Shown here piece by piece: positions 52,993 through 61,303 of a DNA stretch of 64,000 nt (position 1 is the stretch's first letter; every line of letters begins with the position of its first letter). The stretch is from Variovorax boronicumulans (GTDB lineage: Bacteria; Pseudomonadota; Gammaproteobacteria; Burkholderiales; Burkholderiaceae_C). The notes under the pieces were generated by a model. The model did not search any database and was not told where the DNA came from. It saw only the letters and a program-made list of their open reading frames with translations. Location of the stretch: the NCBI RefSeq assembly GCF_007677875.1, contig NZ_VEDO01000005.1, positions 186,001-250,000 of the forward strand, read 5' to 3'. The position numbers and the translations under genes are program-made.

Positions 52993-53193
52993 TCAGCGCG
53001 CTGCAGAACCACGTGCGGATTCGATGCGGACAAGCGCCATCCGCACGTCCTCCTCGGCGGCTGCTGCAGAGGCGATCAGACCCTCTGGCACGGACTGACC
53101 GACCCGCAAGCGGGCCTGTACCTGCGCGGCCAGCGCGTCTGCTTTGCGCGCTGCGTCCTCCCATTCGGCTTCGAGATCACCCACCGTTGCCAT
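52993..53193 (-). CDS. Small hypothetical helical protein
   Basis: Protein of 66 residues with a good ribosome-binding site (AGGAGAG 7-8 bp upstream). It is a nearly continuous amphipathic helix rich in Ala, Glu and Arg (LEAEWEDAARKADALAAQVQARL, then SAAAAEEDVRMALVRIESARG). No known family. It is convergent with the repeat protein gene. Confidence 0.6.
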   Translation of the reverse strand: MATVGDLEAEWEDAARKADALAAQVQARLRVGQSVPEGLIASAAAAEEDVRMALVRIESARGSAAR

Positions 53194-53524
53194 TGCGGCT
53201 CTCCTGCTTTCCGCTCAATGGACGAGCAGGAATTGCTGACCAAGAGGCGGGTCGAAAGTATGGCGGGCAGGACGCCGCTGCACCACATCAAAAGACTCAT
53301 TGGCGTCATGGGCGAGCTAAGTGATCCAAACCGACCGCCGTGGTTGCGAGCGTCGTTTTTGCTGCCGGCTACCCTCACGACTGAGTGCAGATGCGCACCC
53401 ATGGTGGCCCCCCATGTCGCAAGCGGCGGTGTCGGCAACGCTCGGTGAGCGAACCCTCCCATGTGGAGGGCTTTCGCGCTTTGGGACGCCGTGACTACGA
53501 TGTCTGCTTTGCCTTGGAGGCAAC
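53194..53524. other. Intergenic region between divergent small genes
   Basis: About 330 bp. A short hairpin CCCTCC/GGAGGG at 53454-53470 is followed by a T-poor stretch. No gene is recognised. The right end carries the TTGGAGG ribosome-binding site for the gene at 53525. Confidence 0.4.
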
Positions 53525-53860
53525 ATGAGCGAACCAAACCGGAGTCAGCGCATCATCAACGCGTTGAACCAACTGCAGCAGTTTCTTCCTGCCCGTCGGT
53601 CGAACGATCAGGTTGCCATCAACGTGCTGACCGGAGCCAGCATCACGGCTGTGGCCTCCGATGACAAGGACAGCGGAATGCTGTTCGTGAAATTCCCGGG
53701 AGGTGAGTCGATCGAGGTCGATGGAGACCTCTACCTCGATTTGCAGGTCACGCAGTGCGCCCGGCTCACGGTCGATGGCTCGCTGGATGGTGATGGCAGC
53801 TATGCGAAGCAGAGCGCGAGCGATTCGGCGCGCATCCACCAGAAGCACGGGCTGGATTGA
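53525..53860 (+). CDS. Hypothetical protein
   Basis: Protein of 111 residues with a strong ribosome-binding site (GGAGG, 5 bp spacing). An N-terminal amphipathic helix (SQRIINALNQLQQFLPARR) precedes a beta-rich part (VAINVLTGASITAVASDDKDSGMLFVKFPGGESIEVDGDLYLDLQVTQCARLTVDGSLDGDG). It has no signal peptide or membrane segment and no family that I recognise. Confidence 0.65.
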   Translation: MSEPNRSQRIINALNQLQQFLPARRSNDQVAINVLTGASITAVASDDKDSGMLFVKFPGGESIEVDGDLYLDLQVTQCARLTVDGSLDGDGSYAKQSASDSARIHQKHGLD

Positions 53861-53914
53861 GGGCTGGCGCCCAATCCCACGCCTGCCTTCGCTAGGTCGG
53901 TGGATTGTTGGTGC

Positions 53915-54076
53915 TCAGGTCTGAACGGTGCTCAGTACTCGCAGCACAACCACCAGAACGATCACTGCTGCGATCGCGCCGCAGATGATCAGCATGCGCT
54001 TGTTCGCATATTGATTGGTGCTGGAAGATGTCGGCACCTTGCCGTTATCCGGTTTCGTTTCAAGCATGGAAGTCAT
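53915..54076 (-). CDS. Small single-pass membrane protein
   Basis: A 53-codon frame: a polar N-terminus (MTSMLETKPDNGKVPTSSS), then KRMLIICGAIAAVIVLVVVLRV as a clear membrane helix and a short tail. There is no good ribosome-binding site, so this is tentative. Coding is suggested by the well-formed helix with a basic flank. Confidence 0.4.
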   Translation of the reverse strand: MTSMLETKPDNGKVPTSSSTNQYANKRMLIICGAIAAVIVLVVVLRVLSTVQT

Positions 54077-54528
54077 TCAGTGGGGTCTTCCATGCTGAGG
54101 GTTTTGGATACCTTGCTTTGTGCGGCATCCAGCCGACAGCGCGCAGGACACAGCCTTGAATGTCCAGTCGGGGGCAATACGGGCCAGGGATGGCAAAACC
54201 CCGTCGTGCCGCACACGTCTGCGTTATTCGAGATTTTGAAGGCTCCGGGAGTGGGAGTTCGGTCGAGTGATTTGGCAACCACGCCGACCCGTGCCGCCGA
54301 CGCGGGACACCGCAGGGGATGAGCGCTTCGCGGTTCATCTTCTGTCTTCAACAAGAACGGGCTGATGGTCATCGCGAGATGATGGAGGCACGCGGATGCG
54401 CTGCAGAAAAGACTGACGTCGGGCGGGCCGCCGGTCAATGCCATCGCTGGTTACGAGGGCAAGCCCTGAGTTTGCCGAATATCGGTGCAAGCACTGGAGT
54501 CGAAGTGCTGCTGCGGGGCTCGTCCTCC
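54077..54528. other. Intergenic region without recognisable gene
   Basis: About 450 bp between the small membrane protein and the protease gene. Frames in both strands show no family features. Confidence 0.4.
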
Positions 54529-55248
54529 TTAGGTGGTCAGGGTCAGCACAATGGCCGCATACCAGGCGGCGTTCAAACCCAACGATTCGTCCTGCTGACG
54601 GTCGCGTGTGCCGATGTCGATACGCGACGAATGCACACCGAGCAGCTTCCATGGCAATGGGTCACGCGAGGCCGGGTCGCGCATGACCACGGGTGCGCCG
54701 CTGGTGCCCCGATGGGTGCGCGCATCGGTCAGGAAATACCCTTGGCCTTGGAAGCGAATGCCGAAGGCGGAGGCGATGACCGCGTGCCGGACTACCGGCA
54801 GGCGGTGCGTCGTGTCATGAAAGCCAAGCGGGAAGCCGACCACCAGGAGCCCTGTGCCCACCTCAATATCGCCCAGTTCGCTTTGCAAGTGGGCGCTGGT
54901 GAAGCAACAGATTTGAGCACTGGGTGGCAGGCTGGACCGGTCTATCTCCATCACGCCTACGTCGACGTCGCCAGCCGAGTCGACCCCCTGGCGCCATTGG
55001 CTCATGCCGTTCTTGAACAGCCAGATCGACACGGTTGCCGTATGCCGCAGGTCGACCGGATCAACGTGAAACTCCACCTCGATCCGGTTGGGCCGGTGGC
55101 CGCTGGCGCCGTCGTGCAAAACGTGGCGGCTCGTCACAAGAAACAGGCGTTCAGAGCGCGCAAAAAAGAATCCGGTCGCGCCGGTCAATAGACGCGGCCC
55201 ATCGAAGGTGGTCACTCTGGCGGTGGTAAAGAGAAGCGACTCTGCCAT
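54529..55248 (-). CDS. Trypsin-like serine protease domain protein
   Basis: Protein of 239 residues with a chymotrypsin-fold triad: His in LVTSRHVLHD, Asp in DVDVGVMEID and Ser in HRGTSGAPVVM. GLLVVGFPLGFHD is the usual strand before the Ser region. No signal peptide, membrane helix or PDZ domain is present, so it is probably cytoplasmic. ATG 55248 is preferred; a GTG at 55260 would add four residues. Such stand-alone proteases occur in some defence and stress loci, but no partner is recognised here. A small helical protein gene lies 21 bp upstream on the same strand. Confidence 0.82.
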   Translation of the reverse strand: MAESLLFTTARVTTFDGPRLLTGATGFFFARSERLFLVTSRHVLHDGASGHRPNRIEVEFHVDPVDLRHTATVSIWLFKNGMSQWRQGVDSAGDVDVGVMEIDRSSLPPSAQICCFTSAHLQSELGDIEVGTGLLVVGFPLGFHDTTHRLPVVRHAVIASAFGIRFQGQGYFLTDARTHRGTSGAPVVMRDPASRDPLPWKLLGVHSSRIDIGTRDRQQDESLGLNAAWYAAIVLTLTT

Positions 55249-55269
55249 GCAACGCTGCACCGGCGATGG

Positions 55270-55479
55270 TTAGAAGCTGGACCGTTTAGGCAGCGTTTGC
55301 GCCTGCTCGATCATCTTCTGCAAGCATTCGGATGCAGAGGTGCGCAGACGGCTCAGTTCGCCCATCTCCGCCTCTGACGGATGTCGGCCAGCCTTGATCG
55401 CAGAAGCGAAGTTGTCCGCCGCTTCGCGTGCAGCTGACTCTGCCGAACGCCATGCCGCGTATGTTTGTAGGTGTTCCAT
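55270..55479 (-). CDS. Small hypothetical protein upstream of the protease
   Basis: Protein of 69 residues from ATG 55479, which has AAGGAA at close spacing. It is mostly helical and charged (SAESAAREAADNFASAIKAGRHPSEAEMGELSRLRTSASECLQKMIEQAQTL). No family is recognised. It is probably co-transcribed with the protease gene. Confidence 0.6.
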   Translation of the reverse strand: MEHLQTYAAWRSAESAAREAADNFASAIKAGRHPSEAEMGELSRLRTSASECLQKMIEQAQTLPKRSSF

Positions 55480-55777
55480 GAATTCCTTGCCTGGGTATGT
55501 ATCGGGCACAAATGCGCGAGCGCAATGCGGTCTTGAACGTCATCGAACATGTTTTCCGTTGGCCGGAGAAGCGCGGTCGTTCGCGTCTCGTGCAGCCCGC
55601 TCATGGGTCACGCATGCGTTGCAACCCGTGTCGAAGACGTGGGCTCACTTCCGTGTGCCATATGAGCCGGTGCGACGGAAGCACGAAGGGGCCCACAACA
55701 CGAGCCCCGCCGCCGCATTGCAGTGCGAATGTCGGAAACATGCCCGCGGCGTCGTCCCGACATATTCCCGCGTCTGC
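55480..55777. other. Region without recognisable gene
   Basis: About 300 bp with open but featureless frames on both strands, in the less GC-rich stretch. Confidence 0.35.
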
Positions 55778-56062
55778 TCAGGCATTCTTCGATTGCTCAC
55801 AGCCCGAGCCGTGCAGTGCAGACTCTTGAGCGTGCGCAGGTATCGACTGGTGCACGTGGTTGTTGCTCCAGAACGCCCTATGCGCCGCTGACAACGCGAT
55901 GCCTGCTTGCGTATCGCCAGTGTCGACGAGATGGCGATCACGCCGAGCGGCTTTGATCCAACGCCAAGCCATGAGGGACAGAACCATGGGCATGCACACT
56001 GTAGCGAACAGTGCATGCGCCGAGTGGGTGGGCGCCGAAATGGGCCCTTGCTTGGTCTGCAT
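55778..56062 (-). CDS. Small hypothetical membrane protein
   Basis: Protein of 94 residues with AAGAGGT 5 bp before ATG 56062. One possible membrane segment is at about 16-36 (ALFATVCMPMVLSLMAWRWI), then a polar His/Ala-rich tail. No family is recognised. The unusual composition and neighbouring gene debris leave open that it is not expressed. Confidence 0.42.
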   Translation of the reverse strand: MQTKQGPISAPTHSAHALFATVCMPMVLSLMAWRWIKAARRDRHLVDTGDTQAGIALSAAHRAFWSNNHVHQSIPAHAQESALHGSGCEQSKNA

Positions 56063-56195
56063 CGCGCACCTCTTGTTGGTGCGTCATCGGTGGCTCGACA
56101 GCCAGGGCACGAAGGAGGCTGTGACCACACTGTACTCCTTGGCGCGGGCAGAGGGGCTCAGAGGTCGCGGAGCGCCAATCCATGCCATCCAAACG

Positions 56196-56496
56196 GGCCT
56201 GCCGGTCCCGCTGCTCGGACACTTGGGCGATGGGAGTTTCCATTGCCTTGTTGCTCGCGGATCCGAAGGATCCGGCGCACGTCGATCTGGCCGAGGCCGT
56301 GTGCGCGCGTCTCGCGCACCGCGCGTTCCGCCGCGGCGGCACCTGCACGGGCGAGCACGGCGTGGGGCTGCACAAGCGGCCGTCCCTGCGCGAAGAGCAC
56401 GGCGACGATGCGGTCGATCACATGGTGCGCATCAGACGAGCGCTGGATCCGAACACCAACCTCGATCCGGGTAAGGTGGTGGCGTGGACGCCTTAG
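56196..56496 (+). pseudogene. 3' fragment of a GlcD-type FAD-linked oxidase gene
   Basis: GLPVPLLGHLGDGSFHC is read in one frame up to about 56250. Then LLLADPKDP, RRGGTCTGEHGVGLHKRPSLREEHG and RRALDPNTNLDPGKVV follow in another frame to a stop. These are the last blocks of D-lactate/glycolate dehydrogenases (GHVGDGNFH, GTCTGEHG, LDP..NPGK). The FAD-binding half is missing and a frameshift separates the parts, so this is a remnant. Confidence 0.85.
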
Positions 56497-56675
56497 CCAA
56501 AAAGGGCCCCCGCAGCTGCACTGACTGGCCGTGCCGGGCGGCTGCCTGGCGCGTGCACCGTGGATGAGAATTTTTTTTCGGAAAGCTGTCACAACGAACG
56601 GCGCTCGCGCGTCTGGAAGTCGACGGGCTGGCATGGTGCCGGCCCGCCAACTTCTGGAAGAAGGACTGCGACAAC

Positions 56676-57131
56676 ATGAAACGCGCGAACTGGTTTGCTG
56701 TGTCCCCCGAAGGTGCCAAGGCGGTTGGAGGGCTGCATCATTTCGTCACGACGGGCACGGCGCTGCCGTCCCGCCTGATCCACCTGGTGTTCCTGCGGGT
56801 GTCCCAGATCAACGGCTGCGCCCACTGCATCGACATCCACACCCGCGATCTCCTCAAGGAAGGCATGGCCGTCGACACCGTCGTGCTGGTGCCGGTCTGG
56901 CACGAAGCGGCTTATCTGTTCTCGGAGCACGAGCGCGCTGCGCTGGCCTGGGCCGAAGAGGTGACCCGCGTCAGCGAAACGCACGCGTCCGACGCGGCAT
57001 ACGCGGCAGCGGCCGCCGTGTTCTCGGAAAAGGAGTTGGTGGACCTCACGCTGACCATCGCGACCATGAACGCCATCAACTGCCTCGGGGTCAGTTTCCG
57101 CCTCAAGCCGCGGGCCAGAGCCGAGGCTTGA
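56676..57131 (+). CDS. Carboxymuconolactone decarboxylase/AhpD-family protein
   Basis: Protein of 151 residues with the AhpD-like CxxC in VSQINGCAHCIDIHTRDLLKEG and a nearby His, the peroxidase or thiol-relay centre of this family. YLFSEHERAALAWAEEVTRV and LTLTIATMNAINCLGVSFR complete the all-helical fold. AAGGA lies 9 bp upstream of the ATG. Function is probably alkylhydroperoxide reduction. Confidence 0.9.
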   Translation: MKRANWFAVSPEGAKAVGGLHHFVTTGTALPSRLIHLVFLRVSQINGCAHCIDIHTRDLLKEGMAVDTVVLVPVWHEAAYLFSEHERAALAWAEEVTRVSETHASDAAYAAAAAVFSEKELVDLTLTIATMNAINCLGVSFRLKPRARAEA

Positions 57132-57234
57132 GCGGCCCCTGTCGCTCCCCAGCGGCTGCCCAGCCCGCCCGGCCGGCGCGGCGGCCGCGGTCGAGATGGG
57201 AGGCATCGGGTGCTTGTATCGCAGCCGGATGCGA

Positions 57235-58203
57235 TCAGTCCGCCTTCAGCCTGGCGGCCTGCACCACCTGCTTCCACTTGACCTGCTCGTTCGCCATGAA
57301 GCTGCGCATCTGCTCCAGGCCCATGGTCTCGACCTCCGCCCCGTGGTCCTCCAGCCGCTTGGCGACCGCCTTGTCGGCCAGCACCTCGTTGATCACCTTG
57401 TTGAGCTGCTCCAGCACGGGCCTGGGCGTCTTGGCCGGGGCGAAGATCGCATACCACTGCGAGACGTCCACATCGTTGATGCCCTGCTCCTTGAGCGTGG
57501 GCACGTCGGGCAGCAGCGCAGAGCGCTTGCTTCCGGCCACGCCCATGGCCTTGAGCTTGCCGCTCTTGACGTAGGGGATGGCGGTGAACAAGCTGGGGAA
57601 CATCACTTCGGTCTGGCCGCCGATGGTGTCGGTCACGGCCGGCGCGGAGCCCTTGTAGGGCACGTGCAGCAGGTCCACGCCCGTGGACAGCTTGAACATC
57701 TCCGCCGCGAAGTGCGGCGCCGTGCCGTTGCCGGCCGAGGCATAGCTCAGCGGCGACTTGCTGGCCTTGACGAGCGCGACGAGTTCCTTGGCGTTGTTGG
57801 CCTTGACCTTGGGATTGGCCACCATCAGCGTGGCGGAAGAGCCCACCATGGCGACCGGTTCGAAGTCCTTGACCGGGTCGTAGCGCAGCTTCTGCAGTGC
57901 CGGGTTCATCGCGTGGGTAGCGATGTAGCCCAGCATCAGCGTGTAGCCGTCGGCCGGGGCGCGCATCACGGCCTCGCTGGCGATGGCGCCATTGGCACCC
58001 GCCTTGTTGTCCACGATCACGGGTTGCTTGAGCACCTGCGACATGGCCTGCCCGATGGTGCGCGCCATGGCGTCGTTGGCGCCGCCGGCCGCGGTGGGCA
58101 CGACGATGGTGATGGCCTTGTCGGGATACGCGGCCAGGGCGCTGGTCGCGGCCAGCGTGAAGGCGATGGCGGCCGTCGCGGCCAGGGTCGTGCGAATTGG
58201 CAT
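57235..58203 (-). CDS. Bug/TctC-family tricarboxylate-binding protein
   Basis: Periplasmic binding protein of 322 residues. Signal peptide MPIRTTLAATAAIAFTLAATSALA. Bug blocks KAITIVVPTAAGGANDAMART, VDNKAGANGAIASEAVM, VMFPSLFTAIPYVKSGKLKAMGVAG and FAPAKTPRPVLEQLNKVINEVL. No TctAB permease genes are nearby, as is usual for orphan Bug genes in Burkholderiales. The start at 58203 has CGGAG upstream; the longer frame is not needed. Divergent from a LysR gene, with a shared motif between. Confidence 0.93.
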   Translation of the reverse strand: MPIRTTLAATAAIAFTLAATSALAAYPDKAITIVVPTAAGGANDAMARTIGQAMSQVLKQPVIVDNKAGANGAIASEAVMRAPADGYTLMLGYIATHAMNPALQKLRYDPVKDFEPVAMVGSSATLMVANPKVKANNAKELVALVKASKSPLSYASAGNGTAPHFAAEMFKLSTGVDLLHVPYKGSAPAVTDTIGGQTEVMFPSLFTAIPYVKSGKLKAMGVAGSKRSALLPDVPTLKEQGINDVDVSQWYAIFAPAKTPRPVLEQLNKVINEVLADKAVAKRLEDHGAEVETMGLEQMRSFMANEQVKWKQVVQAARLKAD

Positions 58204-58271
58204 TTGTCTACTCCGGTGGATGGCGAGGTTCTCGTGGGGCGGGCCGAATGGTCGGCGCGCCGGCCCCGCTT

Positions 58272-58302
58272 GTGAATTGCATCTTTCCGAACGATTGATG
58301 CA
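58272..58302 (+). promoter_or_regulatory. Putative LysR operator copy 2
   Basis: GTGAATTGCATCTTTCCGAA... ends in ATTGATGCA. A dyad TGCATC / GATGCA is perfect. It lies in the divergent Bug/LysR region. Confidence 0.6.
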
Positions 58303-58336
58303 CACTCTCTATCACTGCCCACAGCCCGCCTTCACC

Positions 58337-59275
58337 ATGGCCATCAACTTCAACCTCAACGACCTGCAGGCCTTCCGCACGGTGGCAGAGTTGTCCAGCT
58401 TCCGCAAGGCGGCGGACGCGCTGCACGTGTCGCAGCCGGCCTTCAGCCGCCGCATCGAGAAGCTGGAGGAGGCGTTGGGCGTCAAGCTGCTGGAACGCAC
58501 CACGCGCAAGGTCAGCCTGACGGCCGTCGGCCGCGACTTCGACCGCAAGGTGCAGCAGCTGCTGGACGAGCTGGACAGCACGCTGCTGGGCATCCGCGGC
58601 GTGGCCGGCACGCGCATGGGCGAGGTGACCATCGCCTGCGTGCCGTCCACGGTGTACTACTACCTGTCGCAGGTGGTGTCACGCTACCGCGAGCGCTACC
58701 CCAAGATCCGCGTCAAGGTGTTCGACGCCGGCGCCAACGACGTGCTGGCCGCCGTGGCGCGCGGCGAGGCCGACTTCGGGCTGAACTTCATCGGCAGCCA
58801 GGAGCCCGACATCGAGTTCACCCCGCTGCTGGAGGAGCGTTTCGTGGCCGCCTGCCGGCGCGACCACGCACTGGCCAAGAAGCGCAAGGTGGCCTGGGCC
58901 GAACTGGCGCAATCCGACTTCATTTCCGTCAGCAAGAGCTCGGGCAACCGGCTGCTGCTGGACCAGGCGCTGGCCGGCCTGCCGGGACGGCCGGAGGCCG
59001 TCTACGAAGCCCAGCACGTGACGACCATGCTGGGCTTGGTGGAGGCGGGGCTGGGGGTGGCGGCCGTGCCCTCGCTGGCCATGCCGGGCGCCGACCATCC
59101 GCTCTTGGTCAGCGTGCCGCTGGTGGATCCGGTGGTCACGCGCAAGGTGGGCCTCATCCGCCGCAAGGGCCGGCCGCTGGCGCCGGCGGCGCAGCAGATC
59201 TACGAGTTCTTCCTGGAGATGAAGGGCAGGCGGCGTGGCGCGGTGGGCAGGGCGGCGGCGGCACACCGGGTGTGA
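58337..59275 (+). CDS. LysR-family regulator of the Bug/CoA-transferase gene group
   Basis: Protein of 312 residues with an N-terminal winged HTH (LQAFRTVAELSSFRKAADALHVSQPAFSRRIEKLEEALGVKLLERTTRKVSLT) and a substrate domain (about 95-295). It is divergent from the Bug gene. Similar motifs upstream of three units suggest that it regulates them all. ATG 58337 is taken; an upstream in-frame ATG could add about 13 residues. Confidence 0.92.
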   Translation: MAINFNLNDLQAFRTVAELSSFRKAADALHVSQPAFSRRIEKLEEALGVKLLERTTRKVSLTAVGRDFDRKVQQLLDELDSTLLGIRGVAGTRMGEVTIACVPSTVYYYLSQVVSRYRERYPKIRVKVFDAGANDVLAAVARGEADFGLNFIGSQEPDIEFTPLLEERFVAACRRDHALAKKRKVAWAELAQSDFISVSKSSGNRLLLDQALAGLPGRPEAVYEAQHVTTMLGLVEAGLGVAAVPSLAMPGADHPLLVSVPLVDPVVTRKVGLIRRKGRPLAPAAQQIYEFFLEMKGRRRGAVGRAAAAHRV

Positions 59276-59290
59276 TGCACACTGCACCGC

Positions 59291-59920
59291 ATGCGCAACT
59301 TCTTCGAAAGCCCCTTCAAAGGCAGGCTGCTCAGCGAGCAGATGACCAACCCCAACATCCAGGTCGGACGGTTCAGCTATTACTCGGGCTACTACCACGG
59401 GCACGGCTTCGACGATTGCGCGCGCTACCTGCTGCCGGACCGCGACGACGTCGACAAGCTGATCATCGGCAGCTTCTGCTCGATCGGTTCGGGTGCCTCG
59501 TTCATCATGGCGGGCAACCAGGGACACCGGGCCGACTGGGCATCGTCATACCCGTTCTTCTACATGCAGCAGGAGCCCGCTTTCGCCGCTGCGCAGGACG
59601 CGTTCGTTCCGGCCGGAGACACCGTGGTGGGTAACGACGTCTGGATCGGCAGCGAGGCGATGGTCCTGCCGGGTATTTCCATCGGCCACGGTGCCGTCAT
59701 CGGCAGCCGCGCCGTGGTCACGCGGGACGTGGAGCCTTATGCCATCGTCGCAGGAAACCCCGCCCGGGAGATCCGCAAGCGGTTCCCGCCGGACCAGGTG
59801 GCGATGCTGCTCGAGATGCGGTGGTGGGATTGGCCTCTGGCAGCCATTCAGGCGGCCATGCCCTTGATCTGCTCGGGCGACATTCCGGGCCTGCACCGGC
59901 ACTGGCGCTCCACGCGCTGA
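59291..59920 (+). CDS. CatB-related O-acetyltransferase (xenobiotic acetyltransferase type)
   Basis: Left-handed beta-helix acetyltransferase of 209 residues using acetyl-CoA. Hexapeptide repeats: [69 protein letters not shown]. The active His is in [14 protein letters not shown]. It begins 15 bp after lysR, so it may be co-transcribed. Substrate could be chloramphenicol-like or a native hydroxyl compound; resistance should not be assumed. Confidence 0.92.
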   Translation: MRNFFESPFKGRLLSEQMTNPNIQVGRFSYYSGYYHGHGFDDCARYLLPDRDDVDKLIIGSFCSIGSGASFIMAGNQGHRADWASSYPFFYMQQEPAFAAAQDAFVPAGDTVVGNDVWIGSEAMVLPGISIGHGAVIGSRAVVTRDVEPYAIVAGNPAREIRKRFPPDQVAMLLEMRWWDWPLAAIQAAMPLICSGDIPGLHRHWRSTR

Positions 59921-59930
59921 GCGCGACCTG

Positions 59931-61277
59931 CTACGCCCGCGCGGCCAGCACCCGGTCCACCATCACGCCGGCCTGGCCCAGGTGGTTGGCGGGCTCGCAC
60001 ATCGCCTCCAACTGCGCGCGCGTGACGTGTTTGATGATCTCCGGGTGCACGGCCAGGATCTCGATCAGCGGCCGGTCGGTGGCGATGGCCTCGCGGCACA
60101 GGTCGTACACGAGGTCGTGCGCGTACTCGCGGCCGATGTAGGGCCCCAGGCCCATCATCACGGCCTCGGACATCACGAGGCCGTTGGTCAGCGCGATGTT
60201 GGAGCGCATGCGGCCTGCGTCCACTTCCAGGCCCTTTAGGATGAACTTGGTCTGCTTCAATGCGCCGGACATCAGGCAGAAGATCTCGGGCAGCGACACC
60301 CATTCGATCTCCCAGGGGCCGGTGGAGCGCTCGTGGTCGGCCACCATCGCGTCCATGAGCGCAGCGGCGTGCTGGCGCGCCACCGAGATGTTGGCGTGGA
60401 TGTACAGGCAGGAGATGGGGTTGCGCTTTTGCGGCATGGTGGACGAGGAACCGCGCCCGGGCGCGAAGGGCTCGAAGACCTCGGCCACCTCGGTCTGCAT
60501 GAGGAGCTTGACGTCCATCGCGATCTTGCCCAGCGAGCCGCCGACCAGCCCCAGGAAGGCGCCGACCTCGGCGACGGTGTCGCGCACCGTGTGCCAGGAG
60601 ATCAGCGGCTGGGCCAGGCCCAGCTCCTGCATCAGCGCGGCCTGGGTTTCCATCGCGCCCTTCTCCAGCGATGACAACGTGCCCGAGGCGCCGCCGAACT
60701 CGCCCATCAACACACGGGGCTTGAGCTGCTGCAGCCGCTCTCGGTGGCGGTCGATGCCCGCGAGGATGCTGGCCATCTTGTAGCCGAAGGTGATCGGCGT
60801 GGCCTGCTGCAGGTTGGAGCGGCCGATGATGGGCGTGTCGCGGTACGTTTTCGCGAGCGCGGCCAGTGCCTCGCCGATCTCGTCCAGGTCCTGCTCGACC
60901 AGGGCCAGGCCCTCGCGCATCTGCAGCACGGCGGCGGTGTCGGTGATGTCTTGCGTGGTGGCGCCCCAGTGGCAGTACTCGCCGAGCTTGTCCCGGCAAT
61001 TGGCGTTGATCTGGTTGACCACCGCGATGATGGGGTAGCCGATCTGCTCGGTCTTGGCCTTGAGCCTGTCCCAGTCGATCTGCGAGAGCTCGCAGTTGCG
61101 CACGATCTCGTCGGCGGCCTCCTGCGGGATGATGCCGAGCCGGCCCTGCACCTTGGCCAGCGCGCGCTCGATGTCCAGGTACTTGGCGGTGCGGTTCTCG
61201 TCGGACCAGACGGCGCGCATGCGCGCGTCGCTGAACATGTCGCCGAAGATGCGCGAATCGATGATGGTGGCTGCCAT
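59931..61277 (-). CDS. Class-II fumarase/aspartase superfamily lyase (PcaB/adenylosuccinate lyase-like)
   Basis: Protein of 448 residues with superfamily blocks: HWGATTQDITDTA, GRSNLQQATPITFGYKMA and the signature GRGSSSTMPQKRNPISC with catalytic Ser loop. The overall form is like 3-carboxy-cis,cis-muconate cycloisomerase and adenylosuccinate lyase. The operon context (CoA-transferase, hydratase) argues against purine synthesis. It may add or remove a group on an unsaturated dicarboxylate. Gap to the CoA-transferase gene is 26 bp. Confidence 0.88.
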   Translation of the reverse strand: MAATIIDSRIFGDMFSDARMRAVWSDENRTAKYLDIERALAKVQGRLGIIPQEAADEIVRNCELSQIDWDRLKAKTEQIGYPIIAVVNQINANCRDKLGEYCHWGATTQDITDTAAVLQMREGLALVEQDLDEIGEALAALAKTYRDTPIIGRSNLQQATPITFGYKMASILAGIDRHRERLQQLKPRVLMGEFGGASGTLSSLEKGAMETQAALMQELGLAQPLISWHTVRDTVAEVGAFLGLVGGSLGKIAMDVKLLMQTEVAEVFEPFAPGRGSSSTMPQKRNPISCLYIHANISVARQHAAALMDAMVADHERSTGPWEIEWVSLPEIFCLMSGALKQTKFILKGLEVDAGRMRSNIALTNGLVMSEAVMMGLGPYIGREYAHDLVYDLCREAIATDRPLIEILAVHPEIIKHVTRAQLEAMCEPANHLGQAGVMVDRVLAARA

Positions 61278-61303
61278 GGCGGTCTCTGGTTGGGGAAGTT
61301 GGT

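Noticed and set aside
53454-53490. Hairpin CCCTCC/GGAGGG as a terminator
   Set aside because: The stem is only 6 bp and no uninterrupted T run follows.
59291-59920. Chloramphenicol resistance gene
   Set aside because: The protein belongs to the broad CatB-like acetyltransferase family; most chromosomal members are not shown to give resistance.
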